Assembly (NCBI GenBank): GCA_964059195.1
Contig: CAXKWD010000007.1
Location: 55,031,620 to 55,095,619 of the forward strand
Origin: Ectobius pallidus
Lineage: Eukaryota > Arthropoda > Insecta > Blattodea > Ectobiidae
Reading direction: 5' to 3'
Length of the DNA: 64,000 nt
Shown here: piece after piece, positions 53,176 to 62,149 of the stretch
How the letters are laid out: each line of letters starts with the position of its first letter
Position numbering within the stretch: position 1 is the stretch's first letter
Notes under the pieces: generated by a model
Database searches by the model: none
Seen by the model: only the letters and a program-made list of their open reading frames with translations
What the model was told of the DNA's origin: nothing
Program-made: the position numbers and the translations under genes

Positions 53176-53955
53176 GTCGCTACTTCTTGAAAAAATAATA
53201 TGCTATCACGAGTATATATTGTGTATCTGTGGTGATTTAAAAGTTATCACTATTCTCATGGGCATGCAGACGGGATACACCAAGTACTGCTGTTTTATCT
53301 GCGAATGGGATAGCAGAGATAGAAAACACCACTACATAAAGAAAAGTTGAGCGATCAGAGACAGAACGCAGCCAGGAAATAAAAATGTCCTTTGTGTACC
53401 GTTGCCACCGCTTCACATCAAGCTGGGGCTCATGAAGAATTCCGTGAAGACACTAGACAATGATTCAGATGCTTTTCGGTACTTGTGCAACAAGTTTCCG
53501 GAGTTGAGTTATGCAAAAGTGAAAGAAGGTGTGTTCATAAGTCCACAAATAAGGAAGATATTTGCTGACGGCCACTTCCAAGATTTACTGAATGGTACTG
53601 AAAGACATGCATGGGTAGCATTCAAATCGGTCGTGGCCAATTTCCTTGAAAATTATAAATCTGGTGACTATGTGAATGTTGTGAAGAAGTGCATTAGTGC
53701 AGACAAACAGCTGGTTTGCAACATGTCCCTCAAAATTCATCTCCTAGATTCACATCTTGACTTCTTCCCTGAGAACCTAGGTTCAGTCAGTGACGAACAT
53801 GGTGAACGTTTTCATCAGGACATCTCGGTGATTGAGTTACGGTATCAGGGTTGATGGAGTGCAGCAACTACTGCTGCACGCTTCAGCGTGACATGCCAAA
53901 TGATCATCACAAACGCAAGTCTACAGTCAAGAAATTCAAACCAAACACAGCTTAG
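53176..53955 (+). pseudogene. Relic of an unassigned repeat-borne protein, copy 2
   Basis: The longer of two copies. The frame reads LCICGDLKVITILMGMQTGY, TKYCCFICEWDSRDRKHHY, an in-frame TGA near 53347, then RTQPGNKNVLCVPLPPLHI and an open frame to 53854. The open part includes KLGLMKNSVKTLD, FPELSYAKVKEGVFISPQIR, NMSLKIHLLDSHLDFFPENL and DEHGERFHQDISVIELRYQ. After a stop and a frameshift it ends with RKSTVKKFKPNTA at 53955. The CCFICEW and HGERFHQD blocks look like functional motifs (Cys pair, His/Asp/Glu), but I cannot assign an enzyme family. It lies between the direct repeats at 51416 and 54420. Confidence 0.7.
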
Positions 53956-54419
53956 ATTAAGGAAGTATAGCAATTTGCTTGGATTTTATATGTGTATTAT
54001 GCCTTTAACTACATATTTATGTACAGAATATGTGTCCTGTGACTCAATCGTACTATTTTCTTAGCGAACGCCATGTTCATTAGTACTCTCTGTATCAGTA
54101 AGTGTTCTAATGATATATAAATAGTTGAAGATGTATATTTAAAAAACCATGGGTGATAGAGACAAATGGTTTGCATATTCTGAATCAGCACGTTTCAATT
54201 GTCTTAGAACAAGTGTTGGATACCAAGATATCCTCCGATTCTATTTTTTTGTTTTTCAGTGTAATTATTAAATTCTGCCTTTATAATCTGATATGTCATG
54301 CAATGAAATATTCTTAACAATATTCTGTTTCATAACTAGAAATGAAAATCATGTAACGATGGTCTAGCATAACTTACCGATAATAAAAGGAATAAGAAAG
54401 AATGAGGAATGAGAAGAAG

Positions 54420-55085
54420 AAAAAAAAGGCCGAATCGACTTCCAAGTTCCCATCTTTTTTAACTACGAGGGACAGGAAAGGTAAGTTTTCGTGATGTACA
54501 CATATTTTCATTTTGAATACGTTTTTAATATGACGGTATAGGCTAAATATGCACTTGATATAGAAAATAAATAATATTAAAAATGTCTGCGAATACACAC
54601 CACATAAATCAGTGTTTATCACGTATATCAATTAGTATTTTACTGTCTGAACCCTAGAGGTATATTCTTTTAGTTACTTTGAATCATACCCAATCGCCAA
54701 ATTAGCAGTACTGTATATAAATATTCATATCTGCATAACATTTTGTACGTCGGGAACATAGCAATGTAGTTAATATTTAGCGGGCATTTCTCACATTATT
54801 TGTCAGCTTATTCTTCTTTCTTTTCGACTTATAATTATAGCAATTTTGCAATTTTTCTTTGAGTTTTTTCACGTAAATATATTCTGGAAGTGTCCAGTAT
54901 ACAAAGAAATGCGGCTAGTTGCGCTTTACCCGCTAAAAAAAAAAAAAGTTCGAACGTATTTTTCAGTCTGCTAAGATGAAACGCCATTTAAAAGCATGGA
55001 ACCAGCAGACAACAACTCGAAAAACAAGTGACGAACGGCTAGAGCAGTGGAGACATCTGTTGGTTCTAGTTCGCTACATCCCTAT
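54420..55085. repeat. Long direct repeat, copy B
   Basis: Matches 51530-52035 and, at its start, 50528-50660. It lacks the inverted second arm and has a longer A run at 54937-54949. Its right end, CTACATCCCTATTG, corresponds to the loop edge of copy A. Confidence 0.75.
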
Positions 55086-55594
55086 TGCAGGTAGAGACAA
55101 CTAAACCGGTTGATACTGGGACTATACTGCATCTCAGGGAACCTGATAGGAAATCATAACATTCTCAGTCCCCGCCACGGAACCGGACTGGAGTTCCAAT
55201 GTGACGAATTGCCGTTCTTTTTACCGCTTTCAACCCCCTACTCTGATATTTACGTTAGAATGTTTTACTACTGGAGTATAAACAACGTAGTATTAATTGA
55301 GATGCGATGCGATAACCATCTAAACGTGATTATAGTAATCTCATAAGTAAAATACGTACAACAATAGCCTTAATTTTAAATAACAGTATTTTCTTGGTGT
55401 TAATAAGCGTGGGTATGAGACAAATCAGGAATGGCGTAAATGTTTCAGATCTTTGGCAACTACAGTCTCCAAGAAAACATTGTCGCCGACGGTCTCGAAG
55501 TGGTTTTCTGCAGGTGTCGTTTCAAATTCCATATTTCGCCCTGTGTATAGTTAAATTAGTAGTTATAGTGTCTGTGAGTGTGTATAAGAAAATC

Positions 55595-55663
<69 letters not shown>

Positions 55664-56620
55664 TTATTTATTTATTGCGTAAATAATATTTATTGTGTAT
55701 GCAATGCATAGCATTTAATAGGAAGCATTGAATTTCGTAGTAGTCGAATCAATGTTTTTGGAATGGACCGTACTAGCCTCCCCTCTGACTGTAGCCAGTG
55801 GAACGAGGAGAGGAGAGATTGTTTTTCCTTCCTATCAGGTACGCTGAGATAGACTTTAGTCGCGTGGCAGATAGAAAGAATAAGGAAGAGGCGAATGTAG
55901 GGGTAGATCATTTCGCACTTCCAGTGCATTACTTCCCGAGCCTGTTTTATAAAATGACTTCTACTTTTATAATTCTCCTGTTTTTTTCCATTAGTGGTAA
56001 GACAGGGAACTTAACATTTCGGAAGACGTCGAAAATAATAGATACTAGGGCATGTAATGCACAGTGCTTTACTATATGGTAGGAGCCATGGGCATAGAAT
56101 AAATGCCAAAATTAATTACTAATTAGTGCATTACAAGTGCAGAATTGCGAGTTTCTGAACCCTTGCTGAATGCAAGAATAACACTCGAGATCTACGTGTC
56201 ATCAAAAAGTGCTTAGGTCATTCCCCAGTCTATCAATCTTGACAACTTCAAAAGAATAGTCTAATCATCTAAGAGCAAAATAATTCAGATCTTGCTCCAT
56301 TTCTTTATCTGATATTACTTACAGTGCATTGATAACACTGTATATCCAGAACATTGCTCGCCCTTGAAAATATTATCCGTATCACCTGAGGAATAATTAA
56401 GAAACAGCAGTTCCTAACAAACTGTAAATATAATCATTTAATGGTGGAACTAGTTTAGAAGTTTACTTTCTTTAATACTCAGTTTAGAATGACTGCTAAT
56501 AAACTGTAAGTTATACGAGATGTATTTTGCACCACTCTCACAAATCCTACTGACTTACTTATTGAATGGCAATAATCAATTCCTAAGCAAGCTAAAGAAA
56601 TATTAGCTATTTTATGGAAC
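55086..56620. other. Unassigned stretch
   Basis: About 1.5 kb without a supportable gene apart from a (TA)n tract. Frames of 78-105 codons overlap one another on both strands and have no recognisable motifs. Confidence 0.35.
55603..55658 (+). repeat. (TA)n microsatellite
   Basis: About 28 TA units following a TG-rich lead. Confidence 0.95.
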
Positions 56621-56629
56621 ACGGAGGTT

Positions 56630-57660
56630 CACTGCCGCGCTTTCCTGAGCCTGCCATATTCTGTATTCTGTGCTAACGCCATCCAACCATCTCTCGCAAT
56701 CACACTTCCTTTAAATATATCCTAATATTGTCCTCCCACCTAACCTAAGTCTAGGTCTTCCAAGTGGTCTCTTTTCTTCGGATCTCTCATTCAATATTTT
56801 TTTTATAGATATTATGTCTTTCCTCTTCCATGCGCATTTCATTCTCCTTTCTATATCAGGTGAAGCTCGTCGTTATGCAGTTTTCTCCAATCCCCATTAT
56901 ATGTTCACATTCATATAATACAGTACAACCGGGAGGCAAACTGTCTTATAAATTTTTATTTTTAGATTTCTGGACAGAAGATGAGAAGATAAAAATTTCT
57001 GAACTGCATAAAAAAAGCATTTCATGATTTCATTCGACACTTAACTTCTACCTTAATATTTGTATACGCAATTATTGCTCCCAGATATTTGAATTTCTCC
57101 ATATGTTCGAAAGATTTACCGGCCATTTTAATATTTTGTAACGCATTGTTTTGACGTTTCATGACCATTTGCTTAGTTTTTCTTTAGTCATTTCCAACCC
57201 ACCATTCCTGCAGGCATCGGAAAGACTTTCTTGCATTTCTCCCGATTATGTTCGTTTATGTCATCGCCCAAAAGGCAAACATAATATGTTTAAGCTAAAA
57301 CCGGATGATCGCCATTTAATTCTAGGCCTATCTTGTTTTCATGAACTTTCCAAAGCGAAATTGAACAGTAAAGGCAGTAATAGCAAACCTATCTTATATA
57401 AAATTCCCTACCCTGACTCTGCTATAGGTTTCATTTATACATATTTTGATGAGCCTAACTAACTTCTTTGGTATCCCAAACTCAGTGAGGATATTGTACA
57501 CTTTGTCTCGCCTAACTGAATCATGTTTAGCTGGTGAACAGAGTTATTATATTCCCATTTTTTATCCAAGATTTGGTGAACACAACATATTTCGATCAAT
57601 GGTTGATCTATTTCGCCTAAATCCATATAGGTGATCTCCAATGATTTCGTCCGCATATGG
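56630..57660 (-). pseudogene. LINE reverse-transcriptase relic
   Basis: On the minus strand, with frameshifts and stops, the order is HLYGFRRNRSTID, HQILDKKWEYNNSVHQL, DKVYNILTEFGIPKKLVRL, IKICINETYSRVRVGN, then GLELNGDH, MTKEKTKQMVMKRQN and SFEHMEKFKYLGAIIA. The end is RPLGRPRLRL and NLRVP near 56630. This is the order of RT palm, thumb and C-terminus in a non-LTR element common in insect genomes. The catalytic YADD block is lost between 57310 and 57290. It is heavily decayed. A short non-homologous piece may lie near 56850-56990. Confidence 0.8.
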
Positions 57661-58426
57661 GGTTAATCTTGACAGCAGTTAAAAAAAAAAATCTGTATGA
57701 CGAGAGAAATTCCTCGACAGCTATTACATTCGGCCCTATCTCCCATTCTTATGGATCGGTATAATAGTAGAATCTTTCCATTCCTTTGGCAATTCTTCTC
57801 CAAATCATAAGAATGAGTTTGTGTATTTCTGAGCTTAATCTATTGGAGCTGTATTGGATGATCAGGTATGGAGAATCAGATATAACCACGAACTATACGT
57901 GAAATATAAAAGTGCGGATCTGGTCACGTTCATTAATGCCGGGTTTCTGAAACGTTAGATATCTATTAGATTGCATTAATTAATCGATAAGTATTTCTGA
58001 AACGTCAGATGACGGTTATCCATTCAATGAAACACTCGATAATTTATCGGTAGACAGATCACTAGATATCTCACGAAGCTCCAGATAAACATTCAATATG
58101 GCGGACGTGGGATACATTTATGTTGATGTATTTTTCGTTATTATGTTAGCATTTTACCTTACATGATGTTACTAGCTTGTTATGGTATTAAAATGAAAGT
58201 AGTAATGAAGCTGGCATTGGTTATTAATTTGTGAGTGAAATAATTCATAATACTAGAAAAATTTTATATTATCGGTTAGATGAACTTTGTTATAGCCAAG
58301 GCTATTAATGTATCCATCGTTTATTTGTAATTATTAATTTCATTTTCTGTTGTAATACTTTTAGGAAAACATCGCGAATATTAATTCACATCATATTTTC
58401 TTGCTGGTCATCTTCAATGCCCGATC
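57661..58426. other. Unassigned stretch with an interspersed repeat
   Basis: Apart from the repeat at 57946-58095, nothing is recognised. Confidence 0.35.
57946..58095 (+). repeat. Interspersed repeat, copy 2
   Basis: Same family as 34915-35065: GGGTTTCTGAAACGTTAGAT, CGATAAGTATTTCTGAAACG and GATATCTCACGAAG in the same order. It runs into ATTCAATATGGCGGACGTGG, where an ATG opens a short frame. Confidence 0.6.
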
Positions 58427-58679
58427 GTATAAAGCAGAGATGGCAAAATACGAAAGTCGTGAGACGTATTGAGGATACTACCCGCACATCAGGGAAGGAA
58501 GGCAGAGAAGTTGTTCGTAGTTCTGCAGGGAATAGCGGCACAGCGGCGGACTGGCTAGTCTAGACTACAACGTGCTTCAGCTTCTATTGTAATTTCGAAA
58601 GGAATAAATAGGAATTATATTAGAATGCGTTTTATTGTTGCAGTACATTGTCATATTGTGAAGATTGTTATTTTGCAGA

Positions 58680-61457
58680 ACTTGTTCTTTTGAAGTATGG
58701 TATGGTAGTTTTACTTCAATAGACTTTCAAAATCAGATGTTACATCATAAGCAGCCACCGTAATTTGTGCATGAAGACTGTTATCTGTCAGTCGTGTTCT
58801 TTTAAGAGTCTTCAGAGTATTCATTTTTGAAAAAAAAATTTCGCAAATGTACAGTCGGTCAAATAAAAAACGTCGGGCGGTATTTGATTAAGTATCACGA
58901 ACGAGCATATGCGCATGTACAGGAAGACTTAAGGTTAGGTTCACACCTGCCTCTTGTCTATCCATGTATTTTCTTGATTAATTAGTCAGTTTTGTTCCAA
59001 AACGAACATGTATAGAAGGCTGTGGCTATATGTCTCACATCCGCCATATTCTTGGTTGCAAATTCTTATAATATTAATAATTAATAAATTCGCAAGGAAT
59101 ATGATTATTCAAGGAGCATTTTTTAAAGATTTTATTTTATAATACCGGTACTTGTAGTGCAAAATCAATAACTTACGTTCAACTTCTGCAACCAATCTAG
59201 TATCGAAATACGCGGCCGGCCAGATCCACGTTTCCTATGAAAACTTCCCACCTCTGAGCCGCTCTTTAAGAAATATGGAGCCTTCTCGCTGCTTCAGAGG
59301 CCGAAAAATGCAGGTCAATTACAGCCCTAATTACACTTTCTCTCAAGCTGCATTTGTATGTGGTGCGATGACACAAAGCAAAATGAATTATGACAATACA
59401 TTAAGTTCAATATCGTGTATTGCGTTTTTCATTTTTCCCTCGTTGTTCATTTTTTCCCTCTTGTCGCATGGCCTCATATGTTCCGAAAATGACCTGTATT
59501 TTATGTTTTTTATAGAAAACTTGTGAACTAATGCGTTAAAACTTTAATTTTAACTGCATACGAGTCCCGACGTTTTTTATTTCACCGACTGCACGTTGAC
59601 CCAAACAGAGATATTATTTCAGCTGCAAATGTCCTAAGACGTGGGTATGTAGAGGAATCGATATATTTAAAAATATCTGAACCAACAAAATCTTTGCACT
59701 TAATTTTTAAAAAAGTGTCACATTGAAGATCTGCAAGTTCGTATTGTAGATTATGTCTTACAAGTGTTATGTCCGTTGTGAAGGGGCATACAAAACACTC
59801 AAAATCATGTTTCATGTGTTTCAGATCTTCAAATCGTTTGTCTTCAAACTCACTAGTTAATATTGCCAATATTTTGCTAGGTTTGAGTCGGAAATTGAAC
59901 TCAGTGATTTCAGAGAAGCAAAATGATATCTTTAAGTTGCACCTTCCAAACATTAAGCATCTTGATGAAAGAGGTGACCTTATCGTACATTTGAACAATA
60001 GTTTGTTCACGACCTTGCATTCGACAGTTCAAGGTATTGAGGTGTTCACAGATGTCGGTAAAAAAAAGCCAAATCAGTAACCCAGTCATCATTTTGTAAT
60101 TCCGAAATATTGACACCCTGTAAAATGAAATCACATTAGTGACATTAGGTACGATAATGAAGGCACAAAAACGAAGTAGCTGAAGAAACTGTACGTATAA
60201 ATTCAACAAACCTGCTCCGTCATAAAATCAGCAATGACAGTACGTAGATAAAAAAATCTCCGTAGCATTTGACCCCGACTGAGCCATCTGACTTGGGTAA
60301 AATATTGTACATCTCCATTCCTCCCCTAAATCTTGTATAAGATTTCGAAATTTGCGATGCTTAAGGGCCGAAGACTTAATTTTATTGATAGTCTGAACAA
60401 CTACATCCATTACATGCTCAAAGTTAACAGCTTTGCCACATAGAACCTCTCGATGAATAATACAGTGGATAAATTTTACACTCTCACTTATCTTTAACGT
60501 ATTTTTCTCATATTTCTGTAGTCTGCCTTTCAAACCGTTGATTCTCCCAGTCATTGAGGGAGTCCCATCTGTTGTTATAGCTACTAGTTTATTCCAATCT
60601 AAACCCTTTTTCTCGACCGTACTCTTCAGTGCCTGAAAAATGTCACTTCCACATGTATTGTCCCTGAGCATCACTAGATCAAGAAAGTACTCATGTGCAA
60701 CTAAATCGTCGGTTACTCCTCTAATAAATATCGCTAATTGAGCTTTGTCGTTTGCATCGGTACTTTCATCAAGTGCTAAAGAATACTTTATGAAAGTATA
60801 TAGTTTATTTTTTATATTATTTTCAATTTGTTTTGCAATATTCTCTATTCTGCTCTTAATTGTATTGCGAGACAAATGAAGTGACTCAAAATGGCGAGTT
60901 TGTTCAGGACATATTACTTTAACAACATCGCTTAAGCACGACTTTACAAATTCTCCGTCCGAGAAAGGTTTTATACTCGTAGATTTGCCTATTCTCCATG
61001 CAACATGGTAACTGGCAAGAAGTTGTTTTTGTGTTGTAGAAAGACGTAGGCTATCTAGATGATCTTCTTTGCTAGAACTTGCTTCTCTTAAATCGTGCAA
61101 TCTCCGAACTCGTTTGAAAGAAATCATAACAATGTATTTAATAATTTGAATTTTATTTTCACAGATAATAGTGCAGAGCAGTATATAAATAAAAAAAAAA
61201 TGTTATGATGGCTGTGAATTCCTATTTTATTTTAACTAACCAAACTAAAATAATTAATAAGCCACCTCACCTGTAATAGAGTGATGAACTTGGTGACATA
61301 AAGAATAGTGTCGTTCAATATTACATTTTAAAAGGCCCTTTAACGTTTGTGAACATATTAAGCATCTAACATTATCACCTTCATTGCAGACAAAATACTG
61401 TTCTTCCCAATGAGGTTTCACTAGTTTCACTAGTTTCCTGAGTTTCGAATGTGACAT
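58680..61457 (-). pseudogene. hAT transposase gene (GTF2IRD2/Charlie8-like), multi-exon, broken
   Basis: Exon 1 (61457 to about 61295) encodes a zinc-finger-like block EEQYFVCNEGDNVRCLICSQ and IERHYSLCH, ending at CAG with a GTGAGG donor. The catalytic exon starts near 61100 and holds LALDESTDANDKAQ, TTDGTPSMTGRINGLKG and FIHCIIHREVLCGKA, the hAT Asp, Asp and C-H blocks. A frameshift lies near 60303. An intron at 60211-60118 has a GTTTGT donor and TTTTACAG acceptor. The next exon gives DLAFFTDICEHLNTLN. The last exon reaches IISLFGST at 59592, where the MITE is inserted. It resumes beyond it at 58850 with YICE, MNTLKTLKRTRLTDNSLH, the dimerisation domain. Splice sites are inferred by eye. Confidence 0.82.
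58852..59591 (-). mobile_element. Tc1-like MITE inserted in the hAT transposase
   Basis: The ends CAGTCGGTCAAATAAAAAAC and, in reverse complement, CAGTCGGTGAAATAAAAAAC are inverted. TA precedes it (58850-58851); CA follows, a one-base change from TA. Both ends match the 31346-32730 element in inverted orientation. The transposase region is deleted. The hAT reading frame resumes exactly across it if one TA is removed. Confidence 0.92.
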
Positions 61458-61625
61458 TACAAAGTTGTTGACAACAACGTACGGTACACAGTATGAGACA
61501 GTGCACCTCTGCTGTGTTCAGCGACTGAAGTTCATGGAAGGAAGGGTGGATGACGTCATGGTTCCGCTGGACTGACTGCAGGGGCATGACTCGCGAGTAC
61601 ACATTTTGCCATCTCTGGTATAAAG

Positions 61626-62149
61626 CCTAGCAGCCTTACTAATAAAAGCGGCTTATATCTGCGTTGAACGGTTGTTTAGTTGTTCACCGTGCAAGTTCTG
61701 CATAAGCCGCATTACCAATAAACAGAGTGTAACTGCCGAGTTTACACCGGGTTTGTACGTTCAACGTCATCAAATACGTCACTCTAGTTGTGACGTTACT
61801 AGCACCTGGCTATGAAGGGACTGCTGAACGCCATCTATCGGTGCAGCGGGCAAGCAACGATGGATCGTCTGCAGACAGTAATTCTAGTTTCAGTATTTCA
61901 TTATATTGTTTTCAGGAAGCTGTAATCATGGGTACAAGTATGGAAATATGTCCCGCAAACAAGGAACAATGTGTATAATTCCGGAGAAGCAGATCAGAAT
62001 ATGCGTAGCCACAAAATTCAATCTCAGACATCTACGAAACGACCGGCTGTTACGGATATCGGCCATCTTGATTATTTACGTCAAGTTTATACAAGGGGGC
62101 CAGGCTGTGTAAACGTTGCACACATTCAGCCTTATGCAAGGATTATTAG
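61626..62149. other. Unassigned spacer between two hAT elements
   Basis: Contains overlapping short frames (61790-62112) but no supportable gene. Confidence 0.35.

Larger units (their letters stand above)
58435..61617 (-). mobile_element. hAT element (GTF2IRD2-like transposase) split by a Tc1-like MITE
   Basis: The ends CAGAGATGGCAAAATACG and, in reverse complement, CAGAGATGGCAAAATGTG are inverted. GTATAAAG is duplicated exactly at 58427-58434 and 61618-61625. The transposase gene runs on the minus strand with at least two introns and is interrupted near its C-terminus by the 740-bp MITE at 58852-59591. Without the MITE the element is about 2.44 kb. Confidence 0.92.

Noticed and set aside
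51416..55085. Direct repeats as LTRs of a retrovirus-like element
   Set aside because: No TG...CA ends, primer-binding site, polypurine tract, protease, integrase or RT between them, and one copy carries an inverted third arm.
57323..57330. TAGGCCTA here as an inserted footprint
   Set aside because: On the minus strand it encodes I-G-L in a GLELNG motif normal for this RT family, so the octamer is native coding sequence.
61790..62112. Host gene exon with MGTSMEICPANKEQ
   Set aside because: Stops shortly after, no splice-linked partner, no recognisable domain.
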